From CAUZIZ01 sp965219005 (lineage in GTDB: Bacteria > Acidobacteriota > UBA6911 > RPQK01 > JAJDTT01): a DNA stretch of 64,000 nucleotides. The stretch's first letter is position 1, and every line of letters begins with the position of its first letter. The stretch spans positions 620,001 to 684,000 of the forward strand of contig CBDCMS010000003.1 in assembly GCA_965219005.1 (NCBI GenBank). Reading direction: 5' to 3'. This document shows, piece by piece, positions 44,225 to 53,409 of the stretch. The notes below the pieces were generated by a model that was not told the DNA's origin, searched no databases, and saw nothing but the letters and a program-made list of their open reading frames with translations. The translations under genes were made by a program, and so were the position numbers.

Positions 44225-45682
44225 TCAAACGAACCGTAGCCCTCGTTGCCCCCCCAGACCTCGGTTGTCCTGATAGTTCAGCTCTTTTTCAGGCAGGCCC
44301 ACCAGTCGGCCATCTTTGACCCAGTCCTCATCACCCCCGTAGAGATTCTGGATCAGGAGATCGGTGAGGCGATCCAGATCTGCTCGATGGTCGGGCTTGC
44401 GTGAGAGATCCGTCGTCTCTCTGGGATCGTTTTCGATATCGAAGAGCTGGCAGCGATTTCCTGTTGGATAGTAGATCAACTTGAGACGTCCGCTGCGAAT
44501 CATGCGCGTGGCCTCCGCTCCCTCGGAGTGCTCGCCGTACAGATGATCCCGCCTCTGGTGTCCCGCCAGGGAGAATCCTTCGACAGTCTCGGGAACAGGC
44601 AGGCCGCACAGATCCAGCAGGGTGGGCATGAGATCTCCGAACTCTGCCAGACGATCATCCTGGCTGCCGGTCGAAAAGCGTGGATCCTGGCTCAGGGGGA
44701 CCACCACCAGGGGAATCTTGGCCGACATCTCGTAGAAGGGCATCATGGTCCAGAGTCCGTGTTCCCCTACCATGTGTCCGTGGTCGCTGGTAAAGACCAG
44801 GATCGTATCATCCAGGATGCCATCTTCACGGAGGGTTCCAACGACCATCCGGATCTGATGGTCGATGTGGGTGATAGTGGCGTAGAAGGCGCGCCGCGCC
44901 AACTCCACCTCTGGCCAGAGCGCACCAACCAAAGCGCTCCGGTTGAGGTTACGGGTTTTGATCATGTAAGGAAGCTGCTCGAGATCTGCCGACCAATCTC
45001 CGGTTGCAGGACGGTCCATCTCCAGGTCCCGATACAGATCCAGGTAACACTGTAGCGGCGTCATGGGAGGGTGAGGAGCCGAGAAGGAGAGGTACCAGAA
45101 ACCCGGCTTTCGAGGGTCTCGGCGTCGGATCGTCCGACTCATCTCCCGGGCCGCCCAATTGATGGGATGGCAGTACTCGGGTAGATGCCAGGGCCGGCTC
45201 AGGAAGTCATTGTGAGCCATGCCGCTTGCATACTCCATTCCCGGATAGCCTTGTTCTGCGAGAAAGAGTTCGTAGTCATCGGCGCGGCCTTCGAGATGGC
45301 GGCGGCCCTGCTCCTCCAGGAGCACGTCGTCGAACCCGATCCGGTTGCGTTGCGGATAAACATGAAGCTTTCCCACGGCGAAGGCCTGGTAGCCCTCGTC
45401 ACGGAAGCACTGAGGCAAGGTACTCACCTGGGGAAAGGGCGCCCGCTCCTGAAAGGATCGGTCTCCGTGGGAATGAGCGGTCATCCCGGTCATGAGGGTT
45501 CGGCGAGCCGGAATGCACGAAGGGCAGGCTGAGTAGGCGTTAGTGAAGGTGACTCCGTTGCGGCGCAGCTGGTTCACGGTGGGCGTAATGAGGACCGGGT
45601 GGCGGACGCTTCCGGTCAAGGGGCCACCCCAGTGGTCGGTACAGATCAGGAGAACATTGGGTCTAGAAGCCATTCCTGGCAA
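44225..45682 (-). CDS. Sulfatase (formylglycine type)
   Basis: This 485-residue sulfatase has 'RPNVLLICTDHWGG' (metal site) and the maturation motif C56-I-P-A-R60 in 'SCIPARRTLMTG', a valid CxPxR for formylglycine conversion. 'KLHVYPQRN', 'LSFSAPHPPMTP' and 'IVFTSDHGHMVGEHGLW'-like segments follow. No signal peptide; cytoplasmic unless exported by an unseen route. Substrate unknown; the family includes sulfated-glycan and choline sulfatases. Alternative start ATG 45673 would remove three residues. No anSME or FGE gene for Cys maturation is in the window. Confidence 0.88.
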   Translation of the reverse strand: MPGMASRPNVLLICTDHWGGPLTGSVRHPVLITPTVNQLRRNGVTFTNAYSACPSCIPARRTLMTGMTAHSHGDRSFQERAPFPQVSTLPQCFRDEGYQAFAVGKLHVYPQRNRIGFDDVLLEEQGRRHLEGRADDYELFLAEQGYPGMEYASGMAHNDFLSRPWHLPEYCHPINWAAREMSRTIRRRDPRKPGFWYLSFSAPHPPMTPLQCYLDLYRDLEMDRPATGDWSADLEQLPYMIKTRNLNRSALVGALWPEVELARRAFYATITHIDHQIRMVVGTLREDGILDDTILVFTSDHGHMVGEHGLWTMMPFYEMSAKIPLVVVPLSQDPRFSTGSQDDRLAEFGDLMPTLLDLCGLPVPETVEGFSLAGHQRRDHLYGEHSEGAEATRMIRSGRLKLIYYPTGNRCQLFDIENDPRETTDLSRKPDHRADLDRLTDLLIQNLYGGDEDWVKDGRLVGLPEKELNYQDNRGLGGQRGLRFV

Positions 45683-45747
45683 CTCGATCTTGGGGGCCCA
45701 ATGGCCCGGGACTGGGCCGATTCAGGGCCTTCTGGAAAAGGATTGTC

Positions 45748-46365
45748 TCAGTGAACGGCTACAGAGTGATTGGAAGCCCGCTCACCAGAACTCTCAGTCA
45801 TCTCCTCGGCGATGGAAAACAATATACTTCTGCTGGCGGATGCCATTGCCTCCAATAAATGGTCCAGGTCGACTTCCTGATCCAGGTGGGTGTCTCCCCG
45901 GTTGAGGGCAGCCAGGACTTGAGATAACAAGGACATCATCTGGGTGAGGACAAGAACAGATTTGGGGCCCAGCGACTCAGGATGGGTTCCTCTTTCGTCG
46001 TGTTTCCGGAGCCACTCGAGATTCTCGTCCAGGATCAGTAGTGCACGGCTGCGGTAGTTCCCGGCCCTCTGATCAATTAGCGGGTCGTAGTCTTGCTTGA
46101 CCCGCTCCCAGAAGCTTTCCATCTGCTCAGTGAACTCTCGGTAGACGCTGCCTGGACGGGCTTTCCGCCCGCGCAAGACCCGGCCTAAGACGGCCTCCAG
46201 ACTGGATCCTCCGCGGTGAAGTTCATCTCTCATATAAGCTTCCACCTCAAGACCGCGCAGGGCAATACCCAGGGAAAACAGGGCTGGATCGAGCGGGTGC
46301 GAGGAGGCGGTTGAAGCAGAGTCGGAAGTCTGGCTTCCAAGAGTCGAACCTTGCTGGTCGGTCAT
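45748..46365 (-). CDS. Hypothetical helical protein
   Basis: This 205-residue protein has no recognised domain. It is rich in predicted helices ('LFSLGIALRGLEVEAYMRDEL', 'YRSRALLILDENLEWLRKHDE', 'VLVLTQMMSLLSQVLAALNRG') and has a Ser/Thr-rich N-terminus, with no signal peptide. It is divergent from the histidine kinase gene, with less than 100 bp between starts, so the two could share a control region. Function unknown. Confidence 0.5.
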   Translation of the reverse strand: MTDQQGSTLGSQTSDSASTASSHPLDPALFSLGIALRGLEVEAYMRDELHRGGSSLEAVLGRVLRGRKARPGSVYREFTEQMESFWERVKQDYDPLIDQRAGNYRSRALLILDENLEWLRKHDERGTHPESLGPKSVLVLTQMMSLLSQVLAALNRGDTHLDQEVDLDHLLEAMASASRSILFSIAEEMTESSGERASNHSVAVH

Positions 46366-46459
46366 TCCGGGGTAATCTCCCAGTCAATGCCTTCTCTTCC
46401 ACCGAATGCGGGGATCATACCGGTGACAGGTGACGCGTTGTGTTACGCTGCCGCCGATC

Positions 46460-47845
46460 ATGTTCGGGGAACTCCTGGAGTTTTTACTGCCCAGAGAACC
46501 GGATCGGGATCCAGGCTTCCGTCAGGAGATACGAAGACTGGCACGGCGCTCTCTCTACATCATCGCCGTGGTGGAGATCGGCCTGCCCCTGATAAGTTTC
46601 CCGATAGGCATTTTGAGTCACGCTCACCCCTCCGTAACGCGCTCTTTCGACGATCCTGCGAAATTGTGGCACGTGGGCTTGCTCTGGCTTGTCGGCCTGT
46701 TGACGATCGCGGCTGCCAGGACCAAATTCGGCTTTCAGCAGGGGCGTCGGCTAGCTTCCATCTCGACCTTGGCGGTGGCGGCAATTCTGGTCGGCGGTCA
46801 CTTCGTGGGGGGGAAGATCAGCGAAGGTGGCACCGGGGACTTGGCGGCCGACGTTGAGCTGGGCGTCGGTCTCATCTTTGTGAAGTTGGTTGCGGTTGCC
46901 GTGGTGCCTTTGAGGCCCGTTCAAATGTTTGTTCTGGGAACCTCGTTCACGTTGCTCTGTTTCTCGGGTTTCGTTCTCTTCCTGGATTGGGAAGCGGCGC
47001 TCGAGGCGTTCGCCCAGAATCATGCGCTGCATGGTTTGCCCATCGCAACGATCTTAACCAGTGGCCTCTCGGCGGTGATCTATCACTACCTCTACGAAAC
47101 CTACAAATCCCATCAGCAGACCATGAAGGCCCAGTCTCAGCTGTTGCTGGCCGAGAGTTCGGCATCCATGGGAAGACTCGCAGCAGCTCTCAGCCATGAG
47201 CTCAACACGCCAGCCGGAGCGCTCAAGAGCGCCGTGGATACCCTGCGTCAAGTCGCCGGCAAGAGGCCTGAGGCCTCGGAGGAGCAGCGAGAGCGATTGA
47301 ATCAGACCGAGGCAGAACTTCACCTCGTACTGGAGAAGAGTTTGCAACGGTTGCAGGAAGTGGTGAAGCGAATGCAGCGGGTCACCGGCCTGGACCGGGC
47401 CGAGGTATCCTCTGTTGATTTGAATGAAGTTCTGGAAGATCTGGTCTCTCTGATCGAGTCGGATCTTCCGCAAGAAGTGAGCATCGATCTCGATCTGCAA
47501 CCCGTTCCACGGATCAGCGCACGCCCCCAGCAAATGAGTGCAGTGTTTTCGAATCTGCTCCACGAGGCGACTACCTGGGTGGGCACTGAGGGCCGTCTCC
47601 GGATCACCAGCCGCAAGCTGGATTCGAGGATTGAAGTAGTCCTCGCACACGAGGGTCTGGGAATGCCAGCGTCCGAACTCTCCCAGGTGTTCGATCTTGC
47701 CTTCAGCGTGCGGGGAAAACGCGTCGCAGCGTCCAACTGGAGCCTCTTCAGTTCTCGCCAGATCCTACGAGAACACGGAGGTGAGATTCGGATCGAGAGC
47801 CAACCAGACCAGGGCACCACGATCTACGTGTTGCTCCCCTGCTGA
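46460..47845 (+). CDS. Membrane sensor histidine kinase with degenerate ATPase domain
   Basis: I chose ATG 46460 (MFGELLEFLLPRE); a GTG at 46430 is possible. The 461-residue protein has five or six hydrophobic segments, then a dimerisation helix with H-box 'ALSHELNTPAGAL' (H246). The catalytic domain is unusual: the N-box reads 'FSNLLHEAT' where N-x-x-x-N-A is expected, and the G1 region 'EVVLAHEGLGMPASELSQVFDLAFSV' lacks the DNG of D-x-G-x-G. The G2 region is 'QGTTIYVLLPC'. ATP binding may be weak, so this may be a pseudokinase. No response regulator is adjacent. Ligand unknown. Confidence 0.75.
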   Translation: MFGELLEFLLPREPDRDPGFRQEIRRLARRSLYIIAVVEIGLPLISFPIGILSHAHPSVTRSFDDPAKLWHVGLLWLVGLLTIAAARTKFGFQQGRRLASISTLAVAAILVGGHFVGGKISEGGTGDLAADVELGVGLIFVKLVAVAVVPLRPVQMFVLGTSFTLLCFSGFVLFLDWEAALEAFAQNHALHGLPIATILTSGLSAVIYHYLYETYKSHQQTMKAQSQLLLAESSASMGRLAAALSHELNTPAGALKSAVDTLRQVAGKRPEASEEQRERLNQTEAELHLVLEKSLQRLQEVVKRMQRVTGLDRAEVSSVDLNEVLEDLVSLIESDLPQEVSIDLDLQPVPRISARPQQMSAVFSNLLHEATTWVGTEGRLRITSRKLDSRIEVVLAHEGLGMPASELSQVFDLAFSVRGKRVAASNWSLFSSRQILREHGGEIRIESQPDQGTTIYVLLPC

Positions 47846-47903
47846 GGCTCGTCTCCACTTTGACTTCAATCGCGTGGTTCAGAAGAAAGAAATCGGCTCT
47901 TCG

Positions 47904-48947
47904 CTACACCTCTTTCGGGGGACTCGGAGGCGCCTGCTGAAAAACGACGGTTCCAGTCACCTGCACCGGGGGTGCTGGAGGTGCTTCTTCTTTTCCCTCT
48001 CGAATCTTAAAGTACTCTCGAATCGGGTCAGCACCTGCGGCGAGCAAGAGCCCACTCCCGATCTCACCAGCGGTGCTGTTAGGGGTGCCAAGTCCGACCT
48101 GAGCCAGGAAGTTGACATCGAGCAGGAGCGCTACAATTACTCCAAGCAAGCCGCTCATCCCAAAAAGTCCCACCCTGCGGTTTCGCTCGACACGAGTGCG
48201 GCTATCGGAATCGAGGTTGGCCCCAACCTCCATGCGCATCCTCCACCACTGCCAATACCCGAGAAGGACGGTCAGACCGTTGGTCAGGCGTTCAATCATG
48301 AAAGCCAAGAGAGCCACGGTCGCAATCAGTGTTGTAGTATCCATAAGAGCCTCCAGCCAGTTGTTACTTCCGAGCTCCATTTGTGGGGACGGGAAAGGTT
48401 CGTATTCTTCTCCCTCCCGAGCCACCTCCAGGATGAGCGCAATAGTGGTGCGCGGTCCCTGGAAGTACTGAACTCGGATTTGGTGCAGTCCGTGGGTAAG
48501 ATGCCTGCTCCCTTCCATGGGTTTGGGTCCGTGCAGGCCATCATTGTCGATAAGCTTCTGGCCATCGATGAAAAGCATAGAGCCATCATCGGAGGTGAGT
48601 CTGAAGCTATAGCTACCCGAGCGGGCCAGCTTGAATCGACCGTGGTAATCAATCGCGAACCACTCAAACCTATCGACGACCCCGGGGAAGCCGTCCGTAA
48701 AGGAGCGAGGGGGCACATTGAGCTCGGTGGCATAGACCGTTCCAACCGGAGTGAGCTGACCGAAATCAGGTAGGCGGTCGGTGTTGGGTTCGATAGCGTA
48801 GATCTCACCCTCGAAAGAGGAAGCTAACTTCCTTCTACTGCCAAGAGTGGGCCCATCGTCTTGAGCGACCACGATTGTCATCACGGATTGCAAAGAAGAA
48901 ATGCCGCCCGGGGCGGCTACAAGTAGCAATATGACGCTTAGAATCAC
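47904..48947 (-). CDS. PA14-domain membrane protein
   Basis: A GTG at 48947-48945 with GAAGGA six bases upstream gives the best start: a 347-residue protein with N-terminal signal ('ILSVILLLVAAPGGI'). The longer frame to 49157 overlaps the divergent gene. A PA14-type carbohydrate-binding domain follows: 'GRFKLARSGSYSFRLTSDDGSMLFIDGQKLIDNDGLHG', 'LTHGLHQIRVQYFQGP'. Two or three membrane helices come next ('TLIATVALLAFMIERLT', 'GLFGMSGLLGVIVALLLDVNFLA') and a Pro-rich tail. The PA14 part should face the periplasm. No close functional analogue recognised. Confidence 0.72.
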   Translation of the reverse strand: MILSVILLLVAAPGGISSLQSVMTIVVAQDDGPTLGSRRKLASSFEGEIYAIEPNTDRLPDFGQLTPVGTVYATELNVPPRSFTDGFPGVVDRFEWFAIDYHGRFKLARSGSYSFRLTSDDGSMLFIDGQKLIDNDGLHGPKPMEGSRHLTHGLHQIRVQYFQGPRTTIALILEVAREGEEYEPFPSPQMELGSNNWLEALMDTTTLIATVALLAFMIERLTNGLTVLLGYWQWWRMRMEVGANLDSDSRTRVERNRRVGLFGMSGLLGVIVALLLDVNFLAQVGLGTPNSTAGEIGSGLLLAAGADPIREYFKIREGKEEAPPAPPVQVTGTVVFQQAPPSPPKEV

Positions 48948-49103
48948 AGGAATTCCTTCGCAGGAATGGTTCAACGTATTGTATACACTTCTCGGTAGGT
49001 TTTCTTGATACCTGAAGATCCTCAGGTACTGGATTGGTTGAAATTCAACGTTGAACTGAAAGTGGACGGCTTCGAAGAAGTAATCTGATTGAAGGGTAGA
49101 GAT

Positions 49104-50096
49104 ATGACAAACGACCGGAAAGATGGGTGGACATTTCTGCATGTCAACGACAGCCACATGGGCACGCCCCGATCGTATCGCTTTCGTCCGGCAATCAATC
49201 GGCGTTGGGCGGCGATCAAGCGGCAGGTGTCGGAGATCGATGCGGAGTTCCTTCTACATGGAGGAGATTTGACTCGCGATGGCGAAACCCACGAATTCGA
49301 GTATCAGCAAGCGCGAGAGGATCTGGACACACTTCCGTTCCCTACCTTCGTCATCCCAGGGAACATGGACGTAGGTAACAAGCATACCTCCCAAAATGGG
49401 GCCAAGCCCAAATGGGCCGACCTGGGATTGGACTGGAACGACCCGGACTGCAATATGACCTCACGAAGCCTCGAGTTTTTCTCTTCCTATTTCGGACCGG
49501 TTCACTGGACATTCCTGCATCGGGAAGTGCGCTTTACCGGTTTTTTCGCGGCGCTCGCCGGGTCGGGGTTGCCGCAGGAAGAGCGTCTCTGGCGAATGCT
49601 CGAGCGACTCACGAAGCTGCCACCGGCGCGACAGCACGTGGCGATGATGCACTACTGGCCTTTCATGGAGCAGCCCGACGAACCAGCATGGGACCTTACC
49701 GATCCGGATCAATATGACAACTGGTATTTTTCCATCGACTCACCACACCGCCGCCGCCTATGGGAGCTGCTGCGGGCCAGTCGTGTGGATATCCTTTTTT
49801 GTGGCCACGTTCACACCGGTCGCCCTGTCCAGGTTGTCGACGGCATCCGGCTCTATAGGACTCAATCGGCTGGAAATTCGGCTCAGCTCGCCGAGCGCTG
49901 GTCGGACGCTGACACTCGCTACGGTTTTCATCGCGGTGACGTCACCAAAGATGGCATCCAGGTTTCGTTTGTCCTCGGCGAGGATCAGTGCGAGGAGGTC
50001 GACAGCTACGGCCCCATGGGGCATCCTGGGATGAAAGCGCGCGACTACTCCGTAGCGCGCGAAGACCCCCCACTCGTACCCCGTTGGCACGGATGA
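49104..50096 (+). CDS. Calcineurin-like metallophosphoesterase
   Basis: ATG 49104 is preceded by 'gggtagag'; a TTG at 49089 is less likely. The 330-residue protein has the metallophosphoesterase blocks 'LHVNDSHMGTP' (D-x-H), 'FLLHGGDLTRDG' (GGD), 'FVIPGNMDVG' (GN.D), 'VAMMHYWPF' and 'DILFCGHVHTGRP' (GHVH). No signal peptide; cytoplasmic. The substrate is not predictable; relatives hydrolyse cyclic nucleotides or phosphodiesters. It is divergent from the PA14 gene. Confidence 0.88.
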   Translation: MTNDRKDGWTFLHVNDSHMGTPRSYRFRPAINRRWAAIKRQVSEIDAEFLLHGGDLTRDGETHEFEYQQAREDLDTLPFPTFVIPGNMDVGNKHTSQNGAKPKWADLGLDWNDPDCNMTSRSLEFFSSYFGPVHWTFLHREVRFTGFFAALAGSGLPQEERLWRMLERLTKLPPARQHVAMMHYWPFMEQPDEPAWDLTDPDQYDNWYFSIDSPHRRRLWELLRASRVDILFCGHVHTGRPVQVVDGIRLYRTQSAGNSAQLAERWSDADTRYGFHRGDVTKDGIQVSFVLGEDQCEEVDSYGPMGHPGMKARDYSVAREDPPLVPRWHG

Positions 50097-50177
50097 GATC
50101 CGACTCGGTCCCAGTTGCTGACTACCGATCTTAGGGTCTGCGCAAGAATAACTTCGCAGAGTCAGCGCAATAGGAGC

Positions 50178-53100
50178 CTACTCCGGCCCCGGGACTCCTG
50201 GAACGACCGGAAAAGCGGTCACGAGCGGCACCTCGTCGGGGAATTCCAGCCCGGCGGCATCCTTTTGCCTGAGTGTAACTGCCACCAGTGGTCGAGTACT
50301 CTCGACCGTCAAGAGTCCCTTCATTTCCTGCGCCTTGGAGACCACCTGTTCGTCATCGAAAAGCTGGTGGACGAACCGTGCCAAGTGACTTCCTGAAGCC
50401 AGTGGATCCAGCTCTCTCTCGGCAATCAGGTTGAACTGCTGATCAAACAGCCGCAGTGTCACAATGGCATCCGGCGCGCCCTCTGCCGCCGGATAGACGA
50501 TGGCGAGTCCTGTGTCTTTGCTCGCGATTGAGTCGACCGCGATCGAAAACTCCGTCAGCAGAGTCGCCACCGGGACTCCAGCTTCAAACAAGAGGACACC
50601 TGTTGACTGGTCAATGCGGCTGAAGATAGTCACCCCTGAGACGTCGTTGCTCGACGTTACGCGGACGTATCCAACCCGAAGATCTCCATCGCCAGTCGTC
50701 GGCAGTGAGATCGATTCTCCCCGTCTGAGCTCGAATTCGAAGCGACTGTCCGTTCCAAGAGTTCCCAGGGTAAGCTCCAGGGGTTGGCCATCGGGGCTGG
50801 CGAAGAACTCGGTCTTTACCGCGCTATCGGAGCCGGTATTGACCAGAATCAGAGTCGACTTGAACTGAATGGGAAACATGGATCCATCGGCAAACTGGGG
50901 GAAGAAGAAGGAATGGAATTGCGCTGGACCACCCAGCTCAACCACTCTGCCATCAGCTGTTAGATCATCATCTCCTCGCTCTCCATCGACGAAGCGCAGC
51001 GTGACCTTCCCCTCTGAAATTTCTGCGCCCGTCGTCCCATCGGCCAGGAACTCGTACCAGTGGGGGCTTTCATTGGCAGGCGTAGGGCCATACTTGAAGT
51101 AGGTCTCTAGTGCCTGTCCAGGTGGCAGCAGGAGATCGACCACGGCGGCGGACCCTTCGGACAGGCCCTCAACCGAAAAGTTGAAAAGACCCAGGGGAAA
51201 GACGGTGCCCGCAGGAGGCAGCACCTCGGGCATTGAAGCCGTCCCGACCGAGGTTAATACCAGAGGTCGATCGACCACCAGGCTCACGTAGCTGCCCGTC
51301 GTCTGATCGGCTAGTGAGGCTACATGGGACTGTCTGCTGTCGGCGATACCGTCTTGATTGTTGTCTCCTGCATTCGGAGCAGCTTCCTCCACCAGGTCCC
51401 CGACTCCATCGCCATCGCTGTCGGCTTCTCCTGGGAGAAAGTAGCGTGTGGCCAGCAGGAAGGCGTTTCGGCCGATTTGCTCGCCCATGAGACGCCCCGG
51501 GATGTCGTCCGCGGTCGGATGGATCCCCCCGTAGATGCGCGAGATGCTGGTCTCGTCCGAGGCATCACGATAGGTCGCCCACTGAAGCGTGATATCCACG
51601 CTGGGACCGTCCTCGAAAACGAGAAACTCGTTTCGGGGTGCGAAGAACTCGCCGAGCCCACCGGGGAAGAAGGCGTCGCCGGTAAACATCGTCATCAGCT
51701 CCGCGGCCGCTCTGCTGAAGGTGCTATGACCTGAAACGTAGCCGGCAAAAGGTGGCGTGACGAAGGTCGGACGTTGGTAAGGCCACCATCTTTCCGCCAG
51801 AATCCAGCCTACGCCTGCCGCGGTTGTGGCGGGATCGGAAATGAAGTCGGGCCCACGCCAGGCCTTTATCGCGATCTTTCCCAGGTTCTCGCTGCCCGGG
51901 CCCACCAGATGTTCATGTCGCTCGCCCGAGGCAACCGTATCTGGGGTAACTACTTCGATCACACCGGGCTTCAGGCCGATGCCGTCAGGGTGATATGACG
52001 GTCCGGTAGGATCGCTGCTTTGCCCGTTAACAGCCATATAGCGAATAGCCGAAATCGGGCGTATGTAGTCATACCAGCCTTTGGCACCCCAGGCTGCCAC
52101 CGCCGCATCGTGGACTGTCCCACCTAACGCGAAGTAAAGCTTTACATCCCACTCGAGATCGTCGAGCGGTTCTCCAACACCCCCGAAGCGCCTCACAACC
52201 AGGGGATGGTCAGAGACATAGTTGGCGATCGTAAACCAGTGACCGGGAGGCGTCTCAGAATCGGGTCCGTCTGCCCAGAATTCCGCCAGGACACGATAGT
52301 AGTCGCCCGCTGGAACGATTTGCTGAGTGTAGGCCAGGCCCGTGACGGGGTTGATCTCACGGCCACTGCCGTCGTTGGTCCCTAGTGTGTTGTTCCCGCG
52401 GGAGTTGGGGCTGATGTCGATCATCACACCGTCCGCCGGGTCGAGCTGACCACTCCACTCGACGACCTGCTCAAAGCCCGAGCGATAGTCAGCATCGCCG
52501 ATGCCCCCGATCATCGGCGGAGGACCCGGATCGAGATAGACCCAGTACTCGAATTCGCCGCGTTGGTAGATCGTGAGGTCATCCACGCCCAGTGCAAAGG
52601 GCGTGACCTGACCCCATTCCGGACTCACGAAGGGGGGGCACCAAGGGGGAACGGGATGCCCGACTGGCCAACAAAGAATTTGAGCGAAAGCGGTTGCCAC
52701 AGGTTTGGATCGACGATATCCGGGTTGCCGATAATTGTCGGAAACAGGGGTGGGTTCCGTGGCTCGTAGAAGCGGTTCGAATAGTCGTTCGCTTCGTTGC
52801 CGCCATCGGACGCTCCGAAGGCAAGTACTGTGGCGGCGATTCGGTTGCCCAGAGCCGCCGGCGAATCGCCGGTCACGTCAGTGAAGTCGATGCCGTAGCC
52901 AAGCTCGGCCATCGTCGCGTCGAACGAGGGCAACGACTTGTCAGTACCCGGCGAGATCGCAAATCGGGCACTCAGGATTCGATAGGAGGCATAAGAAATA
53001 GCCTCCCGGCGCGCTGCGGCTACATCCACCGCCGTGGCCTTCTCCTGATGGAGATAGTTGTGGGCGACCAAATCGTAAGCCGCCCAGGCATCCCACATCG

Positions 53101-53350
53101 CGATCGCAGTGTGAAAGAGGTTGCGGGCGTGTACCGTCGGTCGCGCGAAATCGTTTCTAATGGCTTCGAGGAGCTCTTCATTCCACTCCCGGGCGGCGGA
53201 ATGCTGGGTCGTTCCAGCCAGTCCCAAACTCAGGATGAGAGCTGCCACCTGGCCGAAGGTCAGGACACGAAGTATGCCTCGCCGTTGCCGCACCTGAATC
53301 TTCTTTCCTTGTCGGCCAGAAGCTGGTATCAAGGAGTCAGTAGATCGCAT
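50178..53350 (-). CDS. Vanadium-dependent haloperoxidase/PAP2-like secreted protein (one frameshift)
   Basis: Two frames form one gene: 52625-53434 (N-terminal part, ends '...IPFPLGAPPS') and 50178-52700 (rest, from '...PPFVSPEWGQV'). The junction is a run of seven G on the plus strand (52632-52638); eight would restore frame. I chose ATG 53350, placing the signal ('ALILSLGLAGTTQHSA') near the N-terminus. The repaired product is ~1057 residues. The PAP2/haloperoxidase core shows 'YDYIRPISAIRYMA', 'GYVSGHSTFSRAAAELM' and 'ISRIYGGIHPTADDIPG', the three vanadate/phosphate pocket segments. The C-terminal ~380 residues are beta-rich repeats without a known family. Secreted; halide or phosphatase activity unknown. 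Confidence 0.8.
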
Positions 53351-53409
53351 AAACAGGGCCGAATTCCAGATTCTTGGAGACAACCTGGGGAATGGGACCA
53401 TATTGGGAC

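Noticed and set aside
52632..52638. Programmed ribosomal frameshifting at the C7 run of the haloperoxidase-like mRNA
   Set aside because: No downstream pseudoknot or internal Shine-Dalgarno was recognised and no conserved two-frame family is known; an indel in a homopolymer is simpler.
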